From NCBI GenBank assembly GCA_037178855.1, contig JASJZC010000002.1:1240001-1304000 (forward strand): a DNA stretch of 64,000 nt, written 5' to 3'. This DNA comes from Oscheius sp. JU75 (taxonomy: Eukaryota; Nematoda; Chromadorea; Rhabditida; Rhabditidae). Within the stretch, counting starts at the first letter, position 1; the number at the start of each line of letters is the position of its first letter. The notes under the pieces were generated by a model. That model saw only the letters and a program-made list of their open reading frames with translations. It was not told the origin of the DNA and did no database searches. The translations under genes and the position numbers were made by a program. Shown piece after piece: positions 34,676-46,325 of the stretch.

Positions 34676-36486
34676 TTTTTGTTTTTTTCCGTTTCAGAAC
34701 AAGCGGCTTTTTGAATCGAGACCATTTTGAACTTTTCTGTTTTGAAACTAACGTCTCTTGACAGTTAGAACATTGTCAAGTTTTGTCAATCTAAGTTTCC
34801 CCAGTTTGTTCGACAGCCGCCACCGAAGATGGTCGCCTTCTACACTTCTCCCAAGGTCAGACTATTTTTTTTCCCTCCGTCATAGCTTCCACTTTCGACA
34901 ATAGACACAGACAGTCTGACATTGCGAACATTAGCGCCATTCTCTTTCTCGCGTTTTCTCAAGAAAAAGAGCCTGCAATATGACAGCTACTTGTGAATTC
35001 GCCACGGGTAGCAGCCATAGAGAGATGGTATCATGCTCGGTCTTCCTGACTCTGAGAACTTTTCCACTGAATCCACAGCGGTGTTTGGGATAGTTCATGG
35101 AAAGAAGTCATAAGGGAAGACTGAGAGTGCTCTGGTCCTGCGCCCAAATTCTGAACTTCCTACTGACAGTGACAGAAGCAGAGGCACTTTTCCAAACAAC
35201 TCGTTCCAGCGTTCTAAATGCAAGACTTCCCGAACCCATAAGCCGTCAAAGATCTCATGTGAAGGGCCTACTGTAACTCTCAACGGATGGAAAAGGCTGT
35301 CTTTCTCTCTGCCAATTGGTCGTGGAATTGCTGTGAAGGAACAGAAGGGATCGAATGGGGCTTAAGAGGATTGCAACTTCCCAAGAACTACTGTACTATC
35401 TGCTGGTGTTCCATAGCGGCAGGCGTAAAAGCCCTGTATGCTCCTATTGTATTCTGTTCTCATTGTTCTGGTTCTCGTACCAGTTTCCCTGAGATTCTGT
35501 GTTTTAAAACAAGTCCCCTGTCCCTGTCCCCTGTTCCACCAATGCCATATAGGTTAGCATTGATTAACCAGCAGTTCCCTTTTCTTGACGGGGTCATGTT
35601 CCCAGTTTATCAAGAAAAGGAAGATAACACTAAATAGTTGCTCCTTTTTACGCTTCAAGTAATAAGAGACTTTACTCTCTCAATAAGAGAAAACACACGG
35701 ATCTTTCTTGCCAAAATGGTTTCAGCCAAGACCAAGAAGAACGAGAGACTGTTATAGAATCTACTGCATTCTTTAGGGAAATTTGGAGGCATGGCAGAAA
35801 GTTTCGGTATGTAACCAAAAACAAACTATGAACCCACGTTTTTGAGACTGAGACGACCGAGACGTCCTCTCCAGAAATCATGGTCGAAAAGAGTCATAAG
35901 AAGGGGCCCTACAGGAAGTGCTACTTACAATATTTACCTCCTTCGGTAACAAATAAAGTTGGGTTCAATGGGAAAGAGTATGATTCGAGAGGACACGCTC
36001 GCGGTCCAAAAATTCTCACAATTCCACGCAATTAGTCCCCCTCCCCCCGGCCAGAACCGGATTGACTAGCGTGTGGCAGAGACGCAACAACGCTAAAAAT
36101 TGAGAGTGTCTAGGTGGACACCTGAAGGACGAGCTAAGACTAATGAAGGGCAGAGGAAATGAACCAGGATGCGCGACCACGCCTTTAGTAGCATCCACAC
36201 ACACACAGGACACACACACATAAATCTTAGCCGCGTGAAATGCAATTTGGTGGTGTCCCCCCTCTTCACAATGCCGTCTGACTGAATGGATGGAGAGAGA
36301 GAACAACAATACTGAATTGGAGCTGTATTAACTGGAAACGGAATGCTTGTAGTGCATAGAGCCCTTCAATGTCTAAGTATCACCCAGACTGAAGAGCCCG
36401 ATCGAATCACGGTACTTTTCCTATAGTAAGCCGCTGTGTTTCTCTTTTCGCCCATTTTTCAGGGTCCAGACAGGGTTTTTGTATAT

Positions 36487-36600
36487 TGCGATGTTCTGCA
36501 AAGTTGTTGAGCAGATCAAGAGCTAAAACTCTTCACGACATTGAAAAGCTGAAAAGTGCTGTCTTTGAACCGAAAACGGCGAAAAAGAAAGGCACTAGGA
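36487..36600. repeat. Palindromic repeat with spacer, no 5S gene
   Basis: GCGATGTTCTGCAAAGTTGT with partner AAAACTCTTCACGACAT, then AAAGCTGAAAAGTGCTGTCT and GAACCGAAAACGGC. The spacer resembles the segment between palindrome and 5S gene at copies 2 and 3, but no 5S sequence follows here. Confidence 0.65.
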
Positions 36601-36990
36601 AGGCAGTGCTTTTGGTTAACAGAGCTTCAACCTCTGGGTCTTTAAAGATTCATAACCAGGGTTTAACAAGATTTATCCCAGATTCTTTCCGGTAAGATCA
36701 CAGCATTTTCCAAATGAAGCAAAGTTTATAGCCAGTACACACCGCTCTCTCTTACCCTTGTAACCAAAGAAAGCCGTTGGAGCACTCGACAAAGTCCAGC
36801 TCCTCCTGGAATTCGGATTCGGATTAGACGTTATAGATCAACTTAGGTAAGGATTAGACTAACTGCTTGACTCTTACCTATCTTAAAATATTCATTAATT
36901 CCAGCCAAAAAAAGTAGTATAGGTGGTAAATTGAGAAGTCGTTTTCAGTCGAACAAAGGAACTATAGTCTATTTAGGAACGGAGTTGACT

Positions 36991-37216
36991 GGCGGAATAC
37001 TGAAGAATTTTTCCTCGCGGGAGCTGCCGGGCCAGTTGTTTAACATTTGGCAACGCATTTTCAGTTCTTTTCACCAATTTTCTTACTTTTTTACGGTTAT
37101 TTTCAAACCTAGCGAATGACAACAAAAAAGGCTGATAAGCAAAAAAATTCATAGAAAAATCAGATAAAATTCGCTGCCAAATGTTAAAGGGCTGGCGAGG
37201 GAGACAGTATGCCGCC
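36991..37216. mobile_element. MITE-like foldback element, about 226 bp
   Basis: Ends GGCGGAATACTG and CAGTATGCCGCC are inverted repeats. The inner arm GTTTAACATTTGGCAACGC on the left matches CGCTGCCAAATGTTAAAGG on the right in inverse orientation. The arms are interrupted by diverged sequence; no coding capacity. Confidence 0.65.
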
Positions 37217-38511
37217 AAACCATCCCGTTCTTGAATACACTATAGGAACATTGGTTTGGATGTATAGAAGCGGCATCGGCTAGTGAATCGTTGTCTGCTG
37301 TCCATTTTTTAGTATATGATTACTCACAGAGGGAGTGACGAGCCCTGTAAACTGAACCCAGCTAGTCACTCGGCGCAAGATCAAATGGATCTCGTCGCAA
37401 CAGTGGTCATACTTTTTGTCAAAGCTATTGAGACTGGAAGCTCGATCAAGAGGAAAGACAGTAAAAACCCACTTTACAAGCCTGCTGACAAGCCATATTT
37501 TGATGTTAATTGCTCATTAGTGAGGTGAATAGGAAGGTAAAGTGAGCGTGGCTGTTTGTAGGACAGAAAAAAAGCTTGGCGCAGGTCATTTGTCTTTTTT
37601 GCCTGCTGACTGCTGGGAAATGAATAGAGATAAATTGGATTATGGACTATCCAAGCAGGCCGAAGAAAAGGCTAATGGCCAACTGAAACTGTTCTCGAGA
37701 CCATTTGGCAGAGCTTAATGGCTTCTAGAGGAGAGAACCAAGGTTCTCCTACTCTTACTTTCATCTAGACAGTGTGAGTGAAAGAGAAATGACGCGATTA
37801 GAGAACCGACCGAATATGGGGAGCTGTAATAACCGGAAAATACGCGACGTTTGTGGCACGTAGAGTGTGTTGGCTGGCAGCGGCCATGCAACACAAAGGA
37901 GAGAAAGAGAAACAGCTGTCTTCGCAACACATAATGCTGTCTGTATTGCGGGGGAGAAGGAGCGAGAAGGAACCAGGAAATGTCAAAACTATAGTTTGGA
38001 GAGAGAGAGAAAGGCAGAGAGGCAGAGAGAAGCAGAGAGAGACAGAGAGACAAAGATAGAGAAACTTGACTACCGATTTAGTGAGACCGCGGCCATCGTA
38101 AAGTTTCAATTTCGGGAGAGAGGTCATCACTGGGGAGAGGAATACATAATGAGAAAGGTCTAGTACTCTTCCTTGAAGAGATAGAGACAGCTGACGATCT
38201 TTGAGCTGCGTGGAGGTGGAGGAGAGAACAAGCACATAAATTGTCGGTTGCAATTGAGAGAGATGAGGGAATTAAAGGCTTGTGCAGAAGCCGTTCTCGG
38301 GGAGCCGTTAAAGAGGCAATGATGTCATTGAGCAGCATAAACAACAGATGAGGACGGAAGATATTGAGATTTCTATAGCCTACGAACAAGAGAAGGAGTG
38401 GAGGAATTGTAGGTTCGAGTTTTCAATGCAGATTTCCCTTTCAGAGCACCTCCACTTTTTGCAGACAAAAATAGCTCTGTTCATGTACCCGTTGGAGAAT
38501 TAGGCACACTC

Positions 38512-38629
38512 GCTTACGGCCACACCACGTTGAAAGTACGCCATCCCGTCCGATCTGGCAAGTCAAGCAAAGTTGGGCCCGGTTAGTACTTGGATCGGAG
38601 ACGGCTTGGGAATCCCGGGTGTCGTAAGC
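38512..38629 (+). rRNA. 5S rRNA gene, copy 5
   Basis: Full-length 118-bp 5S sequence followed by T runs. It differs from copies 2-4 by AAAGTTGGG in place of AACGTTGGG. The upstream segment CCACTTTTTGCAGACAAAAA resembles the flank of copy 3. Confidence 0.94.
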
Positions 38630-39857
38630 TTTTTGCTTTTTTTGCATCATTTAGAAAGACTTTTAGAGGAAAGGAACGCGTTGTATGCTAGCCGGTAGTA
38701 GTAGCGCCTAGAGGGATTGAAATATGATGCTTGTTGTCTCGTGCACTAGCCACAGGGTGCCCCTTCCCGTCGTGGCTTTGACCTCAACAAAAACAATTAA
38801 GTCACCTGAACTTGGAAAGGGCCCTAATGAAGAAGCCTTATTTGGGGGGAAGAGGCGGTAAACAGAGGAAAGGTGGCAGCCCGCAAATGACCAGTAGTAC
38901 ACGCTGCCTCGAGCAAACACAATTGATAGAAACACTCGACCACCCGGGAGACGGGAACATACATATGTATGGTGACTGAACCGGTTTGCGACCATTGACA
39001 AAATGAAAATAAACGGACGAATGCGCCTAAAGCGGGATTAGAACGGGAAGGCCGCTGGATTATGCATGCTGGCCAGCTGCCACTTGGCTAGCAGCCAGGA
39101 GAGAGAGAGGGGAGGCGGCAGCATCCAGAGAGTGTTGCCAGCCAGCTGTGGTCGCAAGAGCGCCAACGGATATCCAGGCTAGCTACTACACTTATCGGAC
39201 ATCTTACGCTTAGGCCCAAATTAGACACATGTGCCAGATGAGCACCAGTGGAATGGAATATGGAAAGAGACCGTGAAACAGAGAGACAGAGACAGAAACC
39301 TCCCAAAAAAGAAAAGCCTTTGTTACGAGTCGAGGATGTCTCCAGGCAACAAAGGATCGCAGAATTGCGACCCAACTCTTCGATATCCAGCTGAACATGT
39401 GGGTATAGAATTTCCCAGTAAATGTCGTGAGTGTGTTTAGTAACGGGCATTCGGAGAAAGCAATCTGGTACGAAATGAATTCAACGACATTCACAAAAAC
39501 GGACTGACTAACAGTGGCGCCAGCAACAAAAAGTTCTCTCTCTAGCAGCATTCGACAGCCTTGAAACAAAGTTCACTTTTCCCTTACGCTTCAGTGAGCA
39601 TCGAGAAAGTGCACAAGGTCAAAGTGGGTAGTCAAAAAATGATTAAAGAAAGGCTGGAAGTTTGCTTAGGAATGCAACGGAAGATAGTGGAGCAAAAAAA
39701 CTAGTGTCAATTTGACATGGCAAACAAGGTATACAATGGCAGAGTTCGGAGAGCGAGTAGACGGAATGAGATTGTCAACAAAGTCTCTCTGTCGCTCTGT
39801 CTCTGTGTCTACTCGTCTTGCGGTCTCGTCTCTCTGTCTAACAGAGCACATTAAGTT

Positions 39858-40308
39858 TCATTCTTCCTTAATACATTGCTCCAGATTGATGATATGCCTC
39901 ACAAGGTTCAGTTGCCAATGCAGATTTATCATCAGCATAGTCTCGGCATTGTGACAGTCAGGCTCGATTAGGTATTGGTTTTCGTCTAAGCCAAGTTCCT
40001 CAAAACGTTTTCTTGCTGCCGATAGAGTACGAGGAAGCCACTTGAAACACTATAAAGATTCACGAGATACAGAAAAAACCGTTCACCTTATGATACTGCT
40101 TAGCTGTTCTCAAGTTTTCGATGATGTCAATCCGAGTCAAGTTGAAAGCGTCACGACCAAGTCTTCCAGTTTGAGCGAGCTTGATGGCGGATACCTTAGT
40201 GGCCTGGAATATGGATTTGAGTTTTCGTAACTGGGACTATACCTTGACAAAAATGGAATGAAGTATTTTGGGAGAAATGGCCGGGTGGTGAAGATTGAGT
40301 TGGTCCAT
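39858..40308 (-). CDS. Small orphan protein, 121 aa
   Basis: Three exons join in phase: 40243-40308 (22 codons), 40087-40203 (39 codons), 39858-40040 (60 codons plus stop), separated by introns of 39 and 46 bp with GT-AG ends. The protein is basic to neutral, without signal peptide or membrane segment, and reads as helical. Notable segments are IKLAQTGRLGRDAFNL, LRTAKQYHKWLPRTLSAARK and HWQLNLVRHIINLEQC. Codon choice and clean introns argue for a real gene. I do not recognise the family. It starts about 268 bp after the stop codon of the upstream membrane-protein gene on the same strand, so the two might share a transcript. Confidence 0.65.
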
Positions 40309-40575
40309 TTGAATAGATGAGACAAAAGTTGCCGATACAAATACATAATCGATATGCTTGACCCATTGGTAGCCTTTTCCCATCCTTGTCTTCTTCTACC
40401 TCCGACTCTCTGTCTCTCTGGCTTTTTGTCAGTTTGCCAGAACTCTCAACATATTAATTAGAAATAGGACACGTTTTATAATACAAATACCCGTGAAGCA
40501 AAAGAGAAGTGAAGCTCTGAAAGAACACTAGACGGTTAACATTGACGACGCAAATAATGTACAAAACGGGGGAGG

Positions 40576-43112
40576 TCATTCCTCGTCTACCAGTGGAGCT
40601 GTTGAGAACCGATCCACTGAACCGACATACATCTCGTGCTCATAGCCCATGTCATCATAGCCATGCTCCATGAGGGCATTCTCCATGCCTTCAGGGATAC
40701 TGTAGAGGGGACTACTGACCAGACTTCGGGAGACCTGAAAGAGTCATGTCACTGTCACTGTCACTCTATCAAGTCACCGATATTCTCCTATTATTCAGTA
40801 GCATCGGAGCCGAATTCACATGTCTCAATCGGTTCTGTTGCTGTTGACTGTTCCCCTGTTGTCTGGGTCGTCTACCCGGTAGTACTGGTCTTTCTAGTGC
40901 TGAGGGCTGGAAAACTGTGGTCATTGTGAGAGCTTACCAAGCTACCTGTGTCAATGGACGATACCTTCTTCTCCAATTTCTTACAACAACAACTTCGGCA
41001 ATGTTACCGATGGAAGAGCCATGAGAAGAACCTCGTGAAATCTCGGTGTCATCTTCCTCATCATACTTCCGTTGCATTGGACGGAAGACATAGAGAATGG
41101 CCCAGACGGGTAGGAGGAAGGAGAAGAAGTCGTAGGGTGCTTTGAGCATGGAGTACCGGGCCTGGTCATGATTCTGAACAGGTTCGTCAATGGGACACAG
41201 ACAGAACTCACAAAGACACCGCTACAGCCCTTATGATCATCGGCCAGAAGGAACAGGCTCAAATGATAGCAGAGATCTGCTACTGCTGAGGTCTCAAATG
41301 TCCAGAAGAGACTGAAAGTTGGAATTTTAAAGAACTGTATCCTGTACTACCTAAAGAGATCAATCTTCTGATTTCTCTGTATGGTAGACGAGGCAGAGAT
41401 CCGACTCATCCTCGTTAAAATGAGGAAGAAGCTCCCGACTGTCAGTTGCACGATCAGAAATTCTCCCGCGGAGAACCAGATCCAGTAGGGAGCATGACAG
41501 TCAGCCCATGGCTCGACAGAGAGTAGTAGCCCCATTACCAAGAAGAGGGTAAAATAGGTAAACATGAGGAAGAGGGCTATGAAACAGAGTCTGGAAAGTT
41601 TCAGGTCAAACCTTTTGATATGGGTACAAACCTTTTTCCTGCCTTCGAACTCCAATGCATCATCTTGGAAGCCACATCTAGGTAGAAGTAGCAGATGACG
41701 AGCAGTTCCACTGCTTTTGCATACGCAATGACTAGGGAAAGTTGAGTATTCCAGCCGAGAAGCCATTCGAATGATCTGAAGTGTGAAATAAGAAAGAGTT
41801 GTCTAACTGTCGAGACAGCTGTTACGATCAAGTTCCCCCGTCAGCGTCTGTCTCGAGACTTTTGTAATTCTAATAAGTTTGTCTCGAGACAGACGCTGAC
41901 AGGATTCTTCCTAATAGTTTATATCATAAGTTTCATCCCGTCCGAATATGCCTATTATCTTGGAAAAATCTCCTCGAATCCAAACAATTTGAAAATGAAG
42001 ATGAACTGTCTAATTGTCGCTGTTGTAGCCACTATAATAGTGTGGTAAACGACTGCCATGTTTAACTGTTGGTTCTAAGGCCCTAACACTGTCTTTCTGC
42101 CTTCTATAGCTCTCTTTGGTATTTCTGTACTACCCAGAACGCACTTTCCTCTAGGCACTAATTCGAATTACAAAAATCTAAAAAATCAACTTTTTATTGT
42201 AATGGAACCTGAGGCGAAGCAATTTAAGTGAACCTAGTTTAAAAGGCATGTAATTACAAGTTCTTTGAAAGATTTCTGGCTAATACGTTCTGTGAAGCAG
42301 ACATGCGCCTTAGGTCTCCCGATTTTCAGCGCTCGGGCAGGGCCAAAGCCATTTACAGCGCTAGGTGCACCACAGAAATAAAGCGTTTAGGGATCGAGGT
42401 TACATTTTTTAGCTTTGCAATGTTCTGCACAGTTGTAGAGCAGAAAAAATGCTACAGCTTTGCAGAAATCGCAAAATGAAAAAAAATGCAACGTTGACCC
42501 CGAACTGGCTGCTTTCTGTTGCGCACCCTGAGCTCTGAAAACGGTTTCGGACCGGGCCTAAGGTGTATGCCTGTCCTGAAGTACTGAAGTACACAAGAAC
42601 CGAATTCTCTAACTAACTAGACCGTAAGTTACAGGCTGTATCCACTACAAACACAAGGAAAATGATGGAGGTGTCTAACTGTCGAGTATTGCCCAAAATA
42701 TGTCTCCCTGTCTTCGAGAGCCATATTTCTCTTGTCTTTTCTACAAAAACAGCACTGTTTGTCCCATCCTCGATTGTCATTATCTCTCAGCAAAACACTC
42801 ACCCTGATATACAGTGCACACATAACAAATAATAGAGCAGAAGATGGATCATGGAGGGCTGTGTGGCATGAAGACGTACGATCCTTGTGAACGCCACACA
42901 GGCCGTCAAAATACCAAAAATTGCAAAGATTCCGCTCCGGATACAAGCTGAAAGAGAGTTTTCGATGAAAAAGAGCTTGACCAACCGATCGGGTCGGGTC
43001 TCGAGACGCAATTTGCACACAAGACATCGTAGGTCCGGTTAACGTGGGAAGATTCATTTGCAGGGACATGCTCGAACATCCGCCTCCACCAGGACTCGTC
43101 CCAGTCCACCAT
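40576..43112 (-). CDS. Multi-pass membrane protein, unrecognised (about seven TM segments)
   Basis: Eight exons encode 423 residues: 42986-43112, 42803-42947, 41632-41775, 41351-41590, 41212-41311, 40946-41173, 40778-40906, 40576-40734; all phases close. The N-terminal about 43 residues include NxS and NxT sites (NESS, NRTY), suggesting an extracellular N-terminus. Hydrophobic segments follow, for example GIFAIFGILTACVAF, HLLLYYLLCVHCI, LIVQLTVGSFFLILT and FFSFLLPVWAILYVF. The C-terminal about 150 residues are soluble, with an acidic-Ser patch (KYDEEDDTEISRGSS), a Gln-rich stretch and SAPMLLNNRRIS. The topology recalls seven-helix receptors or the THH1/TOM1/GPR137 type, but I cannot assign it. 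Intron two (about 1 kb) contains a perfect hairpin and a palindromic repeat. Confidence 0.8.
41840..41900. repeat. Perfect 20-bp hairpin in an intron
   Basis: GTCAGCGTCTGTCTCGAGAC at 41840-41859 is exactly complementary to 41881-41900, with a 21-nt loop. Confidence 0.9.
42390..42505. repeat. Full-length member of the palindromic repeat family
   Basis: Arms of about 55 bp fold back on each other: left GATCGAGGTTACATTTTTT...GCAATGTTCTGCACAGTTGTAG, right CTACAGCTTTGCAGAAATCGC...AAATGCAACGTTGACCCC. The best example in the window for judging full element length. Confidence 0.8.
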
Positions 43113-46100
43113 ATGTGTAAGAAACTTCTGGAAGATCTACTTATATGGGAGATCGAGATGGAGATTAAAAGACAGAGTGTAAGAGAACAGATCTTCCGGG
43201 GGACTAGTTAGGTTTGAAAAGTTGCCAGGCGCGAGAAAGACAGACAGACTTGTTTACAGCGCTTTAGGACACACGTGAGTCAGACGGGCAAGCGCTTAAA
43301 CCACGTGAGAGAGACAGAGACAGTAGGTGCAATGAGAGTACATACCATAGGAGGACAGAAATGCAAAGCTTGCAAAAAAGATTTAATGAATGGAAGAGCC
43401 CATAGGTGTTTTTGTTAGAACAGCTTATATGATTCAAAAGACTATTGCATCAGATAGGGAGGGTGAGTCAGGGACAGAGAGATATCATTTTGAGCAGTGA
43501 AAAGGAGACAGGGACAGAAATGGAAACATAGACAGAGAGGCATTTGTATACAGAGAGTCAGGAACAAACAGGGGGAGAAATTGAGTGAGAAAGATGATAA
43601 CTGGACATAGTGAGAACAGCACTAGCGAAAATTCACAAAAATGACTGGATCAGAGCTAAGAACCGAAATGGTATGGTTGAAAAGAAAACTAGATGAGTTC
43701 TGATCTAGTTTGTCCGGTTATAAGAAAACCGACCGGTCTCAGAATTATCTCCAAAATGTAGTTGCTACAATGCTACTTTTCGTATCGGAAACACGATTTT
43801 TGAACTCCGACGTGTTCTGCAAGGCTGTAGAGAAGAGAAAAAGCAACAACTTTGCAGAACATAGCTAACAGCTGGAAAATATAATTTTGGGGTCGAAACG
43901 TGACGGCAAAAGAGTTGGAAATTCTTTGAGTTTTTTATGACCGGGTATGTCTAAGACCGGTTCAATTTTTTAAAGAGATGGTGAATCTAATGTTCCTATT
44001 CTAGACTAACCGGTCTTAAAGGGACGGTAACATTGCGTGTGTATGGGTGTCCCCGGGAACGCATTTCTAAATTTTGTGTGGGAATTCAAAAAATATTGGA
44101 TTTTAATTACTTCCTGCATTTTTCGGTACGGAAGAAAATGGTCATACAGGGGAAAAGGCAGCGCTTTTTCAATTTTTTCTCGGAAGTATGAACTTACTTT
44201 CAATTGACACTCATTAGTAGCTCACGACGAGTCTACCCCCTGGAATACGGACTGTTTCTCATGGGACTTTGACTCACTGCGACTATCAGTTGATAGACTG
44301 AGAAACTAGTACCAAATAGTTGTCTACTACTGCAAAAGAGACAGAAAACCATAAGGGATATAAGACCTGTGCATGGAAATGACTATGACTAAAACCTAAA
44401 GAATCAATTCGAATCAAGAGAAGGGATGACTCGTTTCCGGTTCAAATCAGTCCCGAACTGGGAGGAATTTCTTTGAGACAGACCAATAAACTATTGACAA
44501 AAGTTGTATCTTTCATACAAGAACCATATCCGATAGTAATCTTTCAGGACAGGTACGAGGGCACAGACAGCCGACAGAGACTGATAAGGATTGAAGGGAC
44601 GTCATGCCAAAAAAGATGGTGGAGCCTGGAACTGGCTATCAAGAATGTCTATGGTCGATGGATTTTGACAGAGAAACAGGGAGGGAGAGACAGTGAGATA
44701 GAGGAGTCAAGAGAGAGAGAGAGATAGAGACAATAGTAGCGTGAGAGACAGGATCAGAGAGAGAGAGAGAGAGAGAGACAGTGAGGGACAAAGAGTCGCT
44801 TTCCAAAATTGTTCAGAGAGTGAGAGATGGTCAGCAGACAGTCAAGAGACAGTTTGTTGTGAATAGGCCGAGGGAGAGATTATTTCGAAACAGGATCAGT
44901 TGACAGTTCCTCCCATAATGCGTCGGTCGTTGGCATGTCTTTTCGGTGAAATGACCTCAGGGGCTAAGGAAGATAAGACTGATTGATTGCAAGAACTGTA
45001 TTTGAAAAGGCATGTCCAAGGTTCGTTCTGGCTTCAAGACTGTCTGGGGGTGAGTCATACTGTGACTCTTCTGAATTTATACTTACTGTCCTCTGGCTGT
45101 ATAAGAGATTTTTGAGAAGACTTACAAAAAAGAGTACCTAGGGCTGCTGTGTTCCAAGCCGATACTACGACCCCTTATCGGTATAAGAGGCTTCAGAAGG
45201 CTCTAATGTTTGCAGATTTTGTGAAAAGACAGAGGGAACAGCGTTCACTATAGCTTACACTGGACCGCAGAAAGTTCTAATGCAGTTGAGACAGTAGAAC
45301 GCTTCGAAATAGCCAAGTCTACACTGAAATGCTTCGGGCTTTTAAAGTTCTCTGTATCTTGTTTTTGTGCCGTGGAAGCTGCAGAGTCAGCAATTGTCGA
45401 GTCAGCCACTTTGTATGGTGTTTTCTTAGACAGCTTAAAAGCTCACTCGCAGAATCAAAACAGAGCTGTTTGCGATATTTTTGAATCACATCACTAGGCT
45501 CTCTTGACTGTTGTTTTCGACTGAACACGTGGATATGGTCCAGAAGATGTAAAAAAGTGATTTGAAAATGACAATTTAAAAAAAAAAGTAGCTATAGAGG
45601 CTCGATCGACCACTCTTGAACATGTTCGTATCAATGGTATATTGATCTGTTCAAGTTATCTTCTTTGGACCGAAAGAAATGAAAACTTTTAAGGTTTTTG
45701 AACACTAAAACAGACTCTATTTTGTTCTTTCCTCACCTGCATCTCCGGAAACGTGTTTAGATTCCTTTGGAACTGCGACGAGCGACGAAAAGCTAGTTTT
45801 CCAGATTTTTGGACATGGATGAAGCCAGCTGTGATATTCCTTCATAAACCGTTTGGAAAAATAGAGCATTACTATAAAACGTCACGGCTGAAAACGCGCG
45901 GCGTTTTTAACTTTCAAATTTTCGAAAAAAAAAGGAGGAATTGAGCCTAAGTGCGATCAGCTGACAGCTGTGAAGAGGAGGGGGAGAGTGCATGTTGCTC
46001 ATGGACGCACCAGACATTATCGAAGGGGCAGGCCCTCTAGGACGAGCCAAAAACATCAAAACAAACCAACAAGTTTATATTCCCGACCAATTAAAAAAGA

Positions 46101-46320
46101 AGAAATTTAGACCCTTTGAACCAAGAAAAAAGACCAGATCACAATGAGATAGCATGGGGGTGGGAAAGAACTAGATTCGAACAAATAAAAAGCCCGTAAG
46201 ACACCGTATATAATTACAACAAGAAAACAGTTAAATTAGAAAGTTAGAGACTCTATGAGATCATTTGTGGCAAAGAAATAGTATGCTTTGGGATGGGATA
46301 GGGGGGAGGGATGTTTTAAA
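43113..46320. other. Intergenic interval with repeats
   Basis: No gene supported. It holds a palindromic repeat (43810-43865), a TTAAAGGGACGGTAACATTG sequence at about 44017 that resembles the ends of the 55-kb foldback element, and a GAGACA/GAGAGA tract at 44690-44800. Confidence 0.5.
43810..43865. repeat. Palindromic repeat copy
   Basis: GTGTTCTGCAAGGCTGTAG with partner CAACAACTTTGCAGAACAT, followed by AGCTAACAGCTGGAAAATA, the same downstream spacer type as other copies. Confidence 0.75.
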
Positions 46321-46325
46321 TATGA

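Larger units (their letters stand above)
34024..39850. other. Intergenic interval with two 5S genes and repeats
   Basis: Apart from 5S copies 4 and 5, a palindromic repeat (36487-36545), a foldback element (36991-37216) and GAGACA tracts (about 34180-34250, 37997-38060 and 39275-39300), I found no gene I could support. Short frames here lack splice context or family resemblance. Confidence 0.5.

Noticed and set aside
34805-34857. Exon-like stretch FVRQPPPKMVAFYTSPK between an acceptor and a donor
   Set aside because: No neighbouring exon in phase could be found, so a single short segment is not enough.
35716-35757. MVSAKTKKNERLL, resembling the start of a small ribosomal protein
   Set aside because: It stops after 13 codons with no donor site, and the following frames do not continue any ribosomal protein I can recall.
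5700-38700. Spliced-leader RNA genes next to the 5S copies
   Set aside because: I looked for an SL1-like leader with donor near each 5S gene and saw none.
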